The notes: generated by a model from the sequence alone, not told the origin. 64,000 nucleotides of DNA from Nocardia elegans NBRC 108235 (GCF_001612845.1 NZ_BDBF01000009.1:185480-249479); one strand, 5' to 3'; shown: positions 32,224-43,166, counted from the first letter of the stretch. Made by a program: numbers and translations.

Positions 32224-35200
32224 TTGACGATCAACGAACGCACCGGGACCGGAACGAACGCGAAGGTCGCTGGGGGAGTTTCGGATACGGGTATCAAGTC
32301 GTCGCTGCTGGATCGCCTGCTCGGTGGTGAGAAGTACGCGCTGGCCTTCGGTGGCCAGGGTGCGCAGTGGCTGCGGGAGCTGGAGGAGATCGGACGCGAC
32401 AGTGCGCTCGAGCCCGAGTTGACCGCGCTCGTGCACGAAGCCGATGCGCGGCTGGAACCGGTGGCGGCGCAGCTGCTGGTGGTCCGGCCCGTCGGCTTCG
32501 ACCCGATCGCGTGGATGCTCGAGGACGAGCTCGCCGACGGCGAGGAAGGCGAGGAGTCGGCGGCGCCGTCCGCGCAGGCGCTGCGTTCGGCCGCGGTCTC
32601 GATGCCGGGCGTCTTCCTCGCGCAGGTCGCCGCGCTGCGGGCGCTGCGGATGCAGGGACTGGATCCGGCTGAGCAGGCGCCGACCGGCATCATCGGTCAC
32701 TCCCAGGGCCTGCTCGCCGCCGAGGCCGCGACCGCGCAGGGTGCGCGCGACGCGGAACTGCTCGCGCTGGCCCAGTTGATCGGCGCGGCGGCCACACTGG
32801 TCGCACGCCGGCGCGGTCTCATTCCGGTCGGCGACAAATCGCCGATGGTCGCGGTGTCCAATGTCGACCCCGACGAGCTGCGCGCGGTCGTGGCCGAGGT
32901 CTCGGAAGGTGTGGACCCGAACATCGCTGCGGTGGTGTCGATTCGCAACGGCCGCCGGCGCGCGGTGCTGTCGGGCACCGTGGCCCAGTTGGAGCGGGTG
33001 CGGCAGCGCTGCGCCGAGATCAACGCCGAGCAGAGCCGCGATCGCGATGCCAAGAAGCGTGGCGGCTCGGTGTTCGCCCCGGTCTTCGAGGACGTCCAGG
33101 TCGAGGTCGCCTTCCACCACCCCGCGCTGGCCGAGACCGTCGAGCTGGTGTCGGCCTGGGCCGCGCAGTGTGAGATCGACACCGAACTCGCCGCGCAGCT
33201 GGCCCGCAGCATTCTGGTCGACCCGGTGGACTGGGTGCAGATCGTCGACGACACCGTTTCCGGTGGCGCGCAATGGATTCTGGATATCGGCCCGGGTGAT
33301 CTGCTGAGCCGCCTGACCCAGGGGTCGCTCAAGGGCACCGGCGTGGGCATCGTCGCGGCCGCGACCCGGCCCGGTCAGCGCAGCCTCTTCACCCCGGGCG
33401 CGGCTCCGCAGGTCGCCCCGTCCTGGGATGCGTTCGCGCCCAAGCCGATTCGTCTCCCCAACGGCCGGATCGTGGTCGAAACCGCCTTCACTCGCCTGAC
33501 CGGCCGGTCGCCGATTCTGCTGGCCGGTATGACCCCGACCACCGTCGACGCGAAAATCGTTGCCGCCGCGGCGAATGCGGGTCACTGGGCCGAGCTGGCC
33601 GGTGGCGGCCAGGTGACCGAGCAGATCTTCGCCGATCGGGTCGCCGAGTTGAAGACCCTGCTGCAGCCGGGCCGGGCCGTGCAGTTCAACTCGCTGTTCC
33701 TCGACCCCTACCTGTGGAAGTTGCAGCTGGGCGGCAAGCGGCTGGTGCAGCGCTCCCGCACGGCCGGCGCCCCGTTCGACGGCGTGGTCGTGACCGCGGG
33801 CATCCCCGAACTCGACGAGGCCGTGGCGCTGATCGCCGAACTGACCGAGGCCGGCATCACCCACGTCGCGTTCAAGCCCGGTACCGTCGCGCAGATCCGC
33901 GCGGTGCTGCGCATCGCCGACGAGGTGCCGGACTACCCGGTGATCATGCACATCGAGGGCGGTCGCGCGGGTGGCCACCACTCCTGGGAGGACCTCGACG
34001 ACCTGCTGCTCGAGACCTACGCCGAACTGCGCAACCGCGCGAACGTCGTGGTCTGCGTCGGCGGCGGCATCGGCACCCCGGAGCGGGCCACCGAATACCT
34101 CACCGGCGAATGGTCGGTTTCCCACGGCTACCCGACGATGCCGCTGGACGGCGTGCTGGTCGGCACCGCGGCCATGGCCACCCTGGAGGCCACCACCGCA
34201 CCCGAGGTCAAGCAGCTGCTGGTCGACACCCCCGGTACCCCGGACTGGGTCGCCGCCGGGACCGCCACCGGCGGAATGGCTTCCGGCCGTAGTCAATTGG
34301 GTGCCGACATCCACGAGATCGACAACTCCGCCTCGCGGACCGGGCGCCTGCTCGACGAGGTCGCCGGTGACGCCGAGGCTGTGGCCGCGCGCCGCGACGA
34401 GATCATCGAGGCGCTCGACCGGACCGCCAAGCCGTACTTCGGCGATGTCGCCGGTATGACCTACCTGCGCTGGCTGGAGCGTTACGTCGAGCTGGCCGCG
34501 CTGCTGCCCGAGCACCAGCGCGCCGGTCGCGACGGCTTCGACTGCGGCACCGACCTCGGCGACGCCATCGCCGACGCCACCCGCTCGGTCTGGGCCGACA
34601 TCACCTGGCGGGATCGGTTCGCCGAGATGGTGCGTCGCGCCGAGGGTCGCCTCAACCCCGCCGACCGTGGCCGCATCCCGACCCTGTTCGACGACGACAG
34701 CGTCTTCGAACGGCCGGTGCACGTGATCTGCACGCTGAAGGAGCACTACCCGGCCGCCGCCGAGACCGTCCTGCACCCGGCCGATGTGCCGTTCTTCGTC
34801 TCGCTGTGCAAGACCCCGGGCAAGCCGGTCAACTTCGTGCCGGTCGTCGACGCCGACGTGCGCCGGTGGTGGCGCTCGGACTCGCTGTGGCAGGCCCACG
34901 ACCCGCGCTACACCGCCGACCAGGTGTGCGTGATCCCCGGCACCGTCTCGGTCGCCGGCATCACCCGCGTCGACGAGCCGGTCGGCGAACTGCTCGACCG
35001 CTTCGAACAGGACACCGCCTACACGCTGATCCGCGGCGGCGTCACCCCGGCCGCCGTCGACGGTCGCCGCCGCGCCGATATCGGTTCCGGCGCCATCGAC
35101 ATCGTGCTGGCCGCGCCCGACGTGCAGTGGGCCGGGCGCACCACCGCCAACCCGGTGCACCGGCTCGGCGATCTGCACGAGTGGACCGTCGACCCCCAGG

Positions 35201-38200
35201 GCGCGGTGCACCGGCCGACCGGCGCCACCCTGGTTCCGGCTACCGGCCCCGACGCCGACAACGCCTACGTGGAACTGGCCGTCCCGCTGTCGCCGGCGAA
35301 CGAGGTCCGGATCCGGATCACGGTTCCCGCTTCGGTCTACAACGGTGGCGCGCCGGTGGTGACCGAAGCCGATGCCGAGACCGCGATGTCGGCCCTGCTG
35401 GCCGTGGCTGCCGGACAGGCGCTGCCGGAAGTCAAGTCCGCCAACGGCTCTCACGTCGCACACGTCAACATCGCCTGGACGCCCGATATGGTCGCCGACC
35501 ACGCCGGTGTGACCGGCTCGGGTCTGCCGGAGGGCCTCAGCACCATCGGCCGCCGGGTTCCCGACGTGCTGGTCGGCGCCTGCTGGCCGGCCGTGTTCGC
35601 CGTGCTGGGCGCGAGCCGCGCCGAGGGCGAAAACGGAAGCGTCAGCAGTGTTATCGAGGGCATGCTGGATCTAGTGCATCTGGACCACCAGATCGACCTG
35701 GTGCGTGAGCTGCCCGGTGATCCGGCGGTGCTCAGCGTTCGCGCGGAATCCGGGTCGGTGGTCGACACCGATCTGGGGCGCGTCGTCGAGGTGCGGGTCA
35801 CCGTCGGCGTCATGCGCGATCACGGTCTGGAGACGCCGACCGTCGCAACGCTGGTGGAACGCTTCGCGATTCGCGGCCGCAACGGCGGCAATGAGCTCAC
35901 CGATCCGCCGCGCGCGGCCGGGACCGTGTCCGAGGAGGCCACCGAAACCCCGCGCCGCCGTCGTCGCGACGTCACGCTCACCGCGCCGCGGGCCATGGCC
36001 GCCTTCGCCGAGGTCTCCGGCGACCACAACCCGATCCACACCAGCAACGCCGCCGCGAAACTCGCGGGCCTGGGCAGCCCGATCGTGCACGGCATGTGGC
36101 TGTCGGCCGCGGCTCAGCACGCGGTGTCGGCCGTGGATCCCGAATCTCCGCTGCCCGCACGCACTGTCACCGCCTGGACCACCCGATTCCTCGGAATGGT
36201 CCGGCCGGGCGCGCAGATCGATGTGCGCGTCGAGCGGATCGCCGTCGACCGCGGCTGCGAGATCGTCGAGGTGTCCTGCCGGACCGGCGGTGATCTGGTG
36301 ATGACCGCGACCGCCCGGCTCGCGGCTCCCAAGACCGTCTACGCCTTCCCCGGTCAGGGCATCCAGACCAAGGGGATGGGCCTGGACGCCCGGTCGCGGT
36401 CGAAGGCGGCCAAGCAGGTGTGGGACCGCGCCGACAAGCACACCCGGGAAGCTCTGGGCTTCTCGATCCTCGCCGTGGTGCGCGACAACCCGACCTACCT
36501 CAAGGCGCGGGGCGTGGAATACCGTCACCCGCAGGGTGTTCTGCATCTGACCCAGTTCACTCAGGTCGCGATGGCCACCCTGGGCGTGGCCCAGGTCGCC
36601 GAACTGCGCGAGGCCGGTGCGTTCGTCGAGGGCGCGATGCTGGCCGGCCACTCCGTCGGTGAGTACAACGCGCTGGCCGCGGTGGCCGGTGTGCTGCCGC
36701 TGGAAGCCGTGCTCGAGGTCGTGTTCCAGCGTGGCTCGGCCATGCACGAGCTGGTGCCCCGGGATGCGCAGGGCCGCAGCGACTATCGGATGGCCGCCAT
36801 CCGCCCGTCGCAGATCGGGCTGCCCGACGCCGAGGTGATCGACTTCGTCGCCGGCGTCGGCGAGCGCCTCGGCGAGTTCCTCGAGGTGGTCAACCTGAAC
36901 CTGCGCGGTTCGCAGTACGCGATCGCCGGTACGGTCGCCGGGCTCGAGGAGCTGGAAGCCGAAATCGAGCGTCGCCGTGCGGAATTCGGCGGTAAGCGTG
37001 CCTTCGTGCTGGTGCCGGGCATCGACGTGCCGTTCCACTCGACGGTGCTGCGCAAGGGCGTGCCCGAGTTCCGGAACAAGCTCGAGGAGCTGCTGCCGGA
37101 GAACCTGCATCCGGAAATCCTCGCCGGGCGCTACATTCCGAACCTGGTGCCGCGGCCGTTCTCGCTGGAGCGCGACTTCATCGCCGAGATCGCCGACTAC
37201 GTGCCGTCGGAGCCGCTGCGCGCGGTGCTCGACGACTTCGAGTCGTGGTCCGCGCGTCCGGAAGAATTGTGCCGGGTGGTGCTGATCGAGCTGCTGGCCT
37301 GGCAGTTCGCCAGCCCGGTGCGCTGGATCGAGACCCAGGATCTGCTGTTCGGCGACACCGGACGCGGTGGCCTCGGCGTGGAGCGGTTCGTCGAGATCGG
37401 CCTGGCGGCGACGCCGACCGTGGCGAACCTGGCGAGCAACACCCTGAAGTTGCCGCAGTACTCCGCCACCAAGGTCGAGGTGCTCAACATCGAGCGCGAG
37501 GCCGGCGTGGTGTACTCCACCGACACCGACCCGGCGCCGGTCGACGAGCCGGAAGAGGCTGTGGCCGAAGCGGTTCCGACCGAGACGGCCGCCGCGGCCG
37601 CCCCGGCACCGGCTCCGGTCGCCGCTGCCGGCGGTCCCCGCCCCGACGACATCACCTTCACCGCCGCCGACGCCACCCGCGTGCTGATCGCGCTGTGGAC
37701 CAAGCTGCGGCTGGACCAGATCGGTCCCGTGGACACGATCGAGGCGCTGTGCGACGGTGTCTCCTCGCGGCGCAATCAGTTGCTGGTCGACCTCGGCTCC
37801 GAGCTGTCGCTGGGTGCGATCGACGGCGCCGCGGATGCCGATATGGGCGCGCTGTCGGTCACCGTCGAGCGCCTGGCCCGCACCTACAAGCCATTCGGCT
37901 CGGTGCTGTCCGACGCCATCGGCGACCACCTGCGCAAGGTGTTCGGTCCCTCGGGCAAGCGCCCGGCGGCGATCACCGATCGCGTGAAGAAGGTGTGGCA
38001 GCTCGGCGACGGCTGGGCTCACCACGTCACCGCCGAGGTGTCGCTCGGCACCCGCGAGGGCGCCAGCGTGCGCGGCGGGGATCTCGGTGGCCTGGTCTCC
38101 GGCGCGCTGAGCGACGGCGCCGCGGTGGATGCCGCGATCGACGCCGCGGTGCAGACCGTGGCTGCGCGCCGCGGAATCAGCGTCGCGCTGCCGGCCGCCG

Positions 38201-41200
38201 GTGGTGGCGGTGGTGCCACGGTCGACGCGGCCGCCCTCGGTGAATTCACCGAGCAGATCACCGGTCGCGACGGTGTGCTGGCGACCGCCGCCCGGGTGGT
38301 GCTCGAGCAGCTGGGGCTCACCGACCAGGTGTCGGCGCCGGAGGCGAGCGACGAATCGCTGGTCGACCTGGTCTCGGCCGAATTGGGTTCGGACTGGCCG
38401 CGTTTGGTGGCTCCGGCCTTCGACGCCCGCAAGGCCGTGCTGATCGACGACCGCTGGGCCACCGCCCGCGAGGATCTGGCCACGCTGTGGCTGGGTGGTT
38501 CGGGTGAGGACACGGTCGACAGTTTCGTCGGAGCCGGTAAGGCCGTTGCGGCACAGGCGCAGTGGTGGCGCAAACTTGCTATGGGCGAAGCGCGTTCGGT
38601 GCTGGCACGGACCTATGAACGGATCGCCGAGGCGGCCGTGAGCACCGATGAGGGTGTCTGGTCCGCCGATACCGCGGTGATCACGGGCGCGAGCAAGGGG
38701 TCCATCGCGGCCTCGATCGCGGGTCGGCTGCTGGCCGGCGGCGCGACCGTCATCCTCACCACATCCAAGCTCGACGACGACCGCCTCACCTTCTACAAGC
38801 AGCTCTACCGCGAGCACGCTCGCGCGGGAGCCGCGCTGTGGGTGGTGCCGGCGAATATGGCCTCCTACTCCGATATCGACGCGCTGATCGACTGGGTCGG
38901 CAACGAACAGACCGACAACGCCGGCGGCGCGAAGGTTCTCGTGAAGCCCGCGATGACCCCGACGCTGCTGCTGCCGTTCGCCGCCCCGCGGGTGGCCGGC
39001 GATCTGGCCGATGCCGGAGCGCGCGCCGAAATGGAGATGCGGGTCCTGCTGTGGTCGGTGGAACGTCTGATCGGCGGTCTGTCCGCCCTCGGCGCCGACC
39101 ACGACGTGGACGCGAAACTGCATGTGGTGCTTCCGGGTTCGCCCAACCGCGGCATGTTCGGCGGCGACGGCGCCTACGGCGAGTCGAAGGCCGCGCTGGA
39201 CGCGGTGATCGCCAAGTGGCGGGTGGAGAAGTCGTGGGCGCAGCGAGTCACCCTGGTGCACGCCATGATCGGCTGGGTGCGCGGCACCGGCCTGATGGGT
39301 CATAACGATCCGCTGGTCGCGGCCGTCGAGAAGGCCGGCGTGCACACCTGGTCCACCCAGGAAATGGCCGACGAGCTGCTCAAGTGGTGCACGTCGCGGG
39401 CCCGCGCCGTCACCGCCACCGGACCGCAGCAGATCGACCTCACCGGCGGCCTGGCCGGTGCGAAGCTGGACCTGTCGGCCCTGGCCGAGGACGTCGAGCG
39501 TGAGCCGGAGGCGATCGCCGACGAGCGGGCGACGGTCCCGGCGCTGCCGGTGCCGCCCACGCTCACCTCGGCGCTGCCGACTCCCGAATGGGGCGCTGTC
39601 ACCGCTGATCTCGCCGATATGGTCGTGATCGTCGGCGCCGGTGAGCTCGGGCCCTACGGTTCCGCGCGCACACGCTTCGAGATGGAGGTCGCCGACGAAC
39701 TGTCCGCGGCCGGCGTGCTGGAACTGGCGTGGACCACCGGTCTGGTCACCTGGGAGAACGACCCGAAGCCGGGCTGGTACGACGCCGAGAGCGGCGAGTA
39801 CGTCGAGGAATCGGAGCTGGCCGAGCGCTACCACGACGCGGTGGTGCAGCGCTGTGGCATCCGCCGCTACGGCGACGACGGTTCCATGATCGACAACGCG
39901 GCGCCGCTGCTCACCTCGGTCTTCCTCGACCGGGATCTGAGCTTCGTGGTCAACAGCGAGGCCGAGGCGCGCGCGTTCTACGCCGCCGATCCGGAGCACA
40001 CCGTGATCAGCCCGGTCGCCGAGTCGAGCGACTGGCAGGTGATTCGCCGGGCGGGCACCGAGATTCGGGTACCGCGCAAGGCGAAGCTGTCGCGCACCGT
40101 CGGCGGCCAGATTCCCGAGGGCTGGGACCCGACCCGCTGGGGCATCTCGCCGGATATGGCGAGTTCGGTGGACCGGGTGGCGCTGTGGAACATCGTCTGC
40201 ACCGTGGACGCGTTCCTGTCCAGCGGCTTCAGCCCCGCCGAGCTGATGAGCTGGGTGCACCCGGCGATGGTGACCAACACCCAGGGCACCGGTATGGGCG
40301 GCATGTCCTCGATGCGCTCGCTCTACATCGACAACCTGCTCGGTGAGCCGCGGGCCAACGACATCCTGCAGGAGGCGTTGCCGAACGTCGCACTGGCGCA
40401 TGTGGTTCAGTCCTACGTCGGCAGCTACGGCGGCATGATCCACCCGGTCGCGGCGTGTGCGACCGCGGCGGTGTCGGTCGAGGAGGGTGTCGACAAGATC
40501 CGGCTCGGCAAGGCCGAGGTCGTGGTCGCCGGCGGCTACGACGATCTCGGTATCGAGGGCATCGTCGGCTTCGGTGACATGTCGGCGACCGCGGATTCCG
40601 CGGCCATGAGCGCCAAGGGCATCAGCGACCGCTACTTCTCCCGGGCCAACGACCGGCGACGCGGCGGATTCGTCGAATCCCAGGGTGGCGGAACGGTTCT
40701 GCTGGCCCGCGGTGACATCGCCGCGGAGTTCGGCCTGCCGGTTCTCGGTGTGGTCGCGTTCGCGCAGTCCTTCGCCGACGGCGTGCACACCTCGATCCCG
40801 GCTCCCGGACTGGGCGCGCTCGGCGCGGGGCGCGGTGGTGCGGAATCGCGGCTGGCCGCCGAACTGCGCAAGCTGGGCGTGACCCCGGACGAGATCGCGG
40901 TGATCTCCAAGCACGACACCTCCACCGCCGCCAACGATCCCAACGAATCGGAGCTGCACGAGCGGCTGGCCGGCGCGCTGGGACGGTCCGAAGGCGCACC
41001 GATGTTCGTGATTTCGCAGAAGTCGCTGACCGGTCACGCCAAGGGCGGTGCGGCCGCCTTCCAGCTGATCGGGCTGTGCCAGGTGCTGGAGCAGGGCGTG
41101 ATTCCGCCGAACCGCAGCCTCGACTGCGTCGACGACAAGATGGCCGAATACCCGCACCTGGTGTGGCCGCGGCAGCCGCTGCGGTTCGGGGATCGGTTCG

Positions 41201-41571
41201 CGCTCAAGGCCGGTCTGGTGACCTCGCTCGGGTTCGGGCACGTCTCCGGCCTGCTGGCGGTCGTGCATCCGCAGGCCTTCGTGGAGGCGCTCGATCCGCA
41301 GCGTCGCGACGACTACCTGCGCCGCGCCGAGGAACGCCGGCTCGCCGGGCGTCAGCGGCTGGTCGAGGCGATGTGCGGTGGGGAGCCGCTCTACGAGCGG
41401 CCCGCCGACCGCCGTCTCGGTGGCGACGGCACTCCGGCCAAGCAGATCCGTCAGCTCGAGGCCGACGTGCTGCTCTCGGCGGAGGCTCGCCTGGGCGCCG
41501 AGGGGTTGTATCTGGCCCACGGCTCCTGCGGCACAGGCGAACTGGCCGGTAACCGGGAGTCCGAGAAGTAG
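32224..41571 (+). CDS. fas: Type I fatty acid synthase, single chain
   Basis: The 3115-residue enzyme makes and elongates acyl-CoA precursors for membrane lipids and mycolic acids. Domains in order: acetyl transferase (GHSQG, S160), enoyl reductase (about 400-900), MaoC-like dehydratase (GDHNPIH, H1268), malonyl/palmitoyl transferase (GHSVGEYNALA, S1477), carrier domain with the phosphopantetheine serine in GVSSRRNQ (S1847/S1848), ketoreductase (ITGASKGSIAASIAG, about 2155) and ketosynthase (AACATAAVS, C2745; KHDTSTAANDPNE; LTGHAKGG). TTG 32224 gives an N-terminus beginning MTI as in mycobacterial FAS. The acpS that activates its carrier domain follows 86 bp downstream. Confidence 0.97.
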   Translation: MTINERTGTGTNAKVAGGVSDTGIKSSLLDRLLGGEKYALAFGGQGAQWLRELEEIGRDSALEPELTALVHEADARLEPVAAQLLVVRPVGFDPIAWMLEDELADGEEGEESAAPSAQALRSAAVSMPGVFLAQVAALRALRMQGLDPAEQAPTGIIGHSQGLLAAEAATAQGARDAELLALAQLIGAAATLVARRRGLIPVGDKSPMVAVSNVDPDELRAVVAEVSEGVDPNIAAVVSIRNGRRRAVLSGTVAQLERVRQRCAEINAEQSRDRDAKKRGGSVFAPVFEDVQVEVAFHHPALAETVELVSAWAAQCEIDTELAAQLARSILVDPVDWVQIVDDTVSGGAQWILDIGPGDLLSRLTQGSLKGTGVGIVAAATRPGQRSLFTPGAAPQVAPSWDAFAPKPIRLPNGRIVVETAFTRLTGRSPILLAGMTPTTVDAKIVAAAANAGHWAELAGGGQVTEQIFADRVAELKTLLQPGRAVQFNSLFLDPYLWKLQLGGKRLVQRSRTAGAPFDGVVVTAGIPELDEAVALIAELTEAGITHVAFKPGTVAQIRAVLRIADEVPDYPVIMHIEGGRAGGHHSWEDLDDLLLETYAELRNRANVVVCVGGGIGTPERATEYLTGEWSVSHGYPTMPLDGVLVGTAAMATLEATTAPEVKQLLVDTPGTPDWVAAGTATGGMASGRSQLGADIHEIDNSASRTGRLLDEVAGDAEAVAARRDEIIEALDRTAKPYFGDVAGMTYLRWLERYVELAALLPEHQRAGRDGFDCGTDLGDAIADATRSVWADITWRDRFAEMVRRAEGRLNPADRGRIPTLFDDDSVFERPVHVICTLKEHYPAAAETVLHPADVPFFVSLCKTPGKPVNFVPVVDADVRRWWRSDSLWQAHDPRYTADQVCVIPGTVSVAGITRVDEPVGELLDRFEQDTAYTLIRGGVTPAAVDGRRRADIGSGAIDIVLAAPDVQWAGRTTANPVHRLGDLHEWTVDPQGAVHRPTGATLVPATGPDADNAYVELAVPLSPANEVRIRITVPASVYNGGAPVVTEADAETAMSALLAVAAGQALPEVKSANGSHVAHVNIAWTPDMVADHAGVTGSGLPEGLSTIGRRVPDVLVGACWPAVFAVLGASRAEGENGSVSSVIEGMLDLVHLDHQIDLVRELPGDPAVLSVRAESGSVVDTDLGRVVEVRVTVGVMRDHGLETPTVATLVERFAIRGRNGGNELTDPPRAAGTVSEEATETPRRRRRDVTLTAPRAMAAFAEVSGDHNPIHTSNAAAKLAGLGSPIVHGMWLSAAAQHAVSAVDPESPLPARTVTAWTTRFLGMVRPGAQIDVRVERIAVDRGCEIVEVSCRTGGDLVMTATARLAAPKTVYAFPGQGIQTKGMGLDARSRSKAAKQVWDRADKHTREALGFSILAVVRDNPTYLKARGVEYRHPQGVLHLTQFTQVAMATLGVAQVAELREAGAFVEGAMLAGHSVGEYNALAAVAGVLPLEAVLEVVFQRGSAMHELVPRDAQGRSDYRMAAIRPSQIGLPDAEVIDFVAGVGERLGEFLEVVNLNLRGSQYAIAGTVAGLEELEAEIERRRAEFGGKRAFVLVPGIDVPFHSTVLRKGVPEFRNKLEELLPENLHPEILAGRYIPNLVPRPFSLERDFIAEIADYVPSEPLRAVLDDFESWSARPEELCRVVLIELLAWQFASPVRWIETQDLLFGDTGRGGLGVERFVEIGLAATPTVANLASNTLKLPQYSATKVEVLNIEREAGVVYSTDTDPAPVDEPEEAVAEAVPTETAAAAAPAPAPVAAAGGPRPDDITFTAADATRVLIALWTKLRLDQIGPVDTIEALCDGVSSRRNQLLVDLGSELSLGAIDGAADADMGALSVTVERLARTYKPFGSVLSDAIGDHLRKVFGPSGKRPAAITDRVKKVWQLGDGWAHHVTAEVSLGTREGASVRGGDLGGLVSGALSDGAAVDAAIDAAVQTVAARRGISVALPAAGGGGGATVDAAALGEFTEQITGRDGVLATAARVVLEQLGLTDQVSAPEASDESLVDLVSAELGSDWPRLVAPAFDARKAVLIDDRWATAREDLATLWLGGSGEDTVDSFVGAGKAVAAQAQWWRKLAMGEARSVLARTYERIAEAAVSTDEGVWSADTAVITGASKGSIAASIAGRLLAGGATVILTTSKLDDDRLTFYKQLYREHARAGAALWVVPANMASYSDIDALIDWVGNEQTDNAGGAKVLVKPAMTPTLLLPFAAPRVAGDLADAGARAEMEMRVLLWSVERLIGGLSALGADHDVDAKLHVVLPGSPNRGMFGGDGAYGESKAALDAVIAKWRVEKSWAQRVTLVHAMIGWVRGTGLMGHNDPLVAAVEKAGVHTWSTQEMADELLKWCTSRARAVTATGPQQIDLTGGLAGAKLDLSALAEDVEREPEAIADERATVPALPVPPTLTSALPTPEWGAVTADLADMVVIVGAGELGPYGSARTRFEMEVADELSAAGVLELAWTTGLVTWENDPKPGWYDAESGEYVEESELAERYHDAVVQRCGIRRYGDDGSMIDNAAPLLTSVFLDRDLSFVVNSEAEARAFYAADPEHTVISPVAESSDWQVIRRAGTEIRVPRKAKLSRTVGGQIPEGWDPTRWGISPDMASSVDRVALWNIVCTVDAFLSSGFSPAELMSWVHPAMVTNTQGTGMGGMSSMRSLYIDNLLGEPRANDILQEALPNVALAHVVQSYVGSYGGMIHPVAACATAAVSVEEGVDKIRLGKAEVVVAGGYDDLGIEGIVGFGDMSATADSAAMSAKGISDRYFSRANDRRRGGFVESQGGGTVLLARGDIAAEFGLPVLGVVAFAQSFADGVHTSIPAPGLGALGAGRGGAESRLAAELRKLGVTPDEIAVISKHDTSTAANDPNESELHERLAGALGRSEGAPMFVISQKSLTGHAKGGAAAFQLIGLCQVLEQGVIPPNRSLDCVDDKMAEYPHLVWPRQPLRFGDRFALKAGLVTSLGFGHVSGLLAVVHPQAFVEALDPQRRDDYLRRAEERRLAGRQRLVEAMCGGEPLYERPADRRLGGDGTPAKQIRQLEADVLLSAEARLGAEGLYLAHGSCGTGELAGNRESEK

Positions 41572-41657
41572 GGAGATCGGGCCCGGGAAGTAACAACTCC
41601 CGGGTAACGATCCGCCGATACCGATGATGGCCCGCCGAATCCGTAGGCTGCGGATTC

Positions 41658-42083
41658 ATGACCATCCTCGGTATCGGCCTGGATCTGGTGACCATCTCCG
41701 ATTTCGCCGAACAGCTCGAACGGGCCGGAACCACCATGCTCCGGGAGAGTTTCACCGCGGGTGAGCGGCGTTACTGTCAGAGCAAGGGCACAGATCCGGC
41801 CCGCAGTTTCGCGGCGCGGTGGGCGGCCAAGGAGGCCGTGCTCAAAGCATGGGCCACCTCGCGGTTCGCTCGCCGCCCGCAGATCGGTGACAACCCGTAT
41901 CCGCTCATCGAAGTGGTGAACGACGCCTGGGGCCGGCCCAGCATCAAATTGCACGGACTGGCAGCGGAATTCCTGCCGCGGGTGCGGGTGCACCTGTCGA
42001 TCACGCACGACGGCGATACGGCCGCCGCGATGGTCGTCCTCGAGGATCCGGGCGAATTGGCCGATCTGATCGAAAACCCCTGA
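41658..42083 (+). CDS. acpS: Holo-[acyl-carrier-protein] synthase
   Basis: The 141-residue protein is AcpS: ILGIGLDLVTI with the metal-binding D9, SFTAGERRYC, and FAARWAAKEAVLKAW with E59. It transfers 4'-phosphopantetheine from CoA to the carrier serine of the fatty acid synthase encoded upstream, a pairing conserved in mycolic-acid actinobacteria. Start ATG 41658. A very large hairpin follows its stop. Confidence 0.95.
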   Translation: MTILGIGLDLVTISDFAEQLERAGTTMLRESFTAGERRYCQSKGTDPARSFAARWAAKEAVLKAWATSRFARRPQIGDNPYPLIEVVNDAWGRPSIKLHGLAAEFLPRVRVHLSITHDGDTAAAMVVLEDPGELADLIENP

Positions 42084-42114
42084 GGCGGTAGGGCTCCGGC
42101 AGCCCGAGTCGGCC

Positions 42115-42189
42115 CGTCGCTCCTGCGAAGGCCGGAACCGGCGACGTCCCGCTCACACGTCGCCGGTTCCGCCCTTCGTCGGAGCGACG
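42115..42189. terminator. Large bidirectional hairpin between convergent acpS and TetR genes
   Basis: Arms 42115-42147 and 42157-42189 are complementary over 33 positions with only two small mismatched spots (42124-42125 and 42132) and a 9-nt loop. It lies between two converging genes and should stop transcription from both. Confidence 0.8.
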
Positions 42190-42226
42190 GAAAGCCTTAT
42201 CGCCCGAAGGTGCGGATCGCGCGCGA

Positions 42227-42856
42227 TCAGGCCGTCGTATCGCGTTGTCCGGTGCGCGATTCCTTCTCCGCGATCAACAGGTACGCGACCATGAGCCGCT
42301 TGAGTTCGGCCACGGCCGCCTCGTGGCTGAGCCCGTCCTGTACCGAGAAATTCAGCATCGAATACACCACGTGCACCAGCACCTGCGCCATCATCGAGCG
42401 GCGCCCACGCGGGGTGCGCGGCATCAGCGGCCGCAGCATCTGCTGCACCGCCTCGGCGAATTCCTTCTCGTGGATGGCGCCGGTGGCGCGGGTCGACGGG
42501 GTCGACTGCATGGCCAGCCACACCTCGCGCCGCGACGGATCGGTCATCCACAATTCCGCGAGGTGGTCGACGAGTTTGTTCATATGCCGCAACCAGTCCA
42601 TCGACGGAATTTCGCCGTGGAAGTCGGCCAGCTCCTGGGAAACGGCCACCAGATCCTGCCGATTCAATTCGCAGACGATGACGTATTTGTTGGCGAAGAA
42701 CTGATACAGCGTGCCGATCGGCACCTCGGCGCGGGCGGCGACTTCCTCGCAAGTGAACGATTCGAATCCGACCTCGACCAATAGTTCGCGCGACGATTGC
42801 AGCAGCGCATCGAATTTGCGCTTGCTACGTTCCTGGGTGGGCCGCCGGCGCGGCAT
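42227..42856 (-). CDS. TetR-family transcriptional regulator
   Basis: The 209-residue protein has a TetR helix-turn-helix (FDALLQSSRELLVEVGFESF, CEEVAARAEVPIGTLYQFFANK) and a helical ligand domain (ELADFHGEIPSMDWLRHMNK, MMAQVLVHVVYSMLNFSVQD). ATG 42856 follows AGGAG and opens with the usual basic stretch PRRRPTQERSKRKF. The frame continues upstream to 43150, but the extra residues look untranslated and fall in the promoter region shared with the divergent gene at 43167. It is convergent with acpS; control of fas-acpS or of lipid genes is possible but not shown. Confidence 0.85.
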   Translation of the reverse strand: MPRRRPTQERSKRKFDALLQSSRELLVEVGFESFTCEEVAARAEVPIGTLYQFFANKYVIVCELNRQDLVAVSQELADFHGEIPSMDWLRHMNKLVDHLAELWMTDPSRREVWLAMQSTPSTRATGAIHEKEFAEAVQQMLRPLMPRTPRGRRSMMAQVLVHVVYSMLNFSVQDGLSHEAAVAELKRLMVAYLLIAEKESRTGQRDTTA

Positions 42857-43166
42857 CAACTCCTGCGGGTCGTCCTGCAGCTCCAACGCCGGATCAGGAC
42901 GCCGGTTCGACCTCGGTGCCGTGCGCGCTTCCACCACATCCACCAGGCTAGCGGTAGCGACACGCGGATGACACACGGTGCCGACTTCTGTACCCGCGAT
43001 TCGGTCCGATTCATAACCCATCCAAGCCGAATGTGGTGACGAACACATACCGAGTAGATCTACATCGGCGGGGGTGTGTCGATTTTCGATCATTACCGCT
43101 GCGGCGTTGAACCGCTGCTCGGCGCAACTTTCTCGGCGCGGTTCCTGCACACGGAAGGCCTGATCT

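Noticed and set aside
35671..41520. 1949-codon open frame antisense to fas (and another of 1130 codons at 32110-35502)
   Set aside because: These are mirror frames of a high-GC gene; the translations are His/Arg/Gly-rich low complexity with no domain, while the plus strand encodes a complete FAS.
42857..43150. N-terminal extension of the TetR protein
   Set aside because: The extra 98 residues do not resemble a TetR N-terminus, and the region is needed as promoter for two divergent genes.
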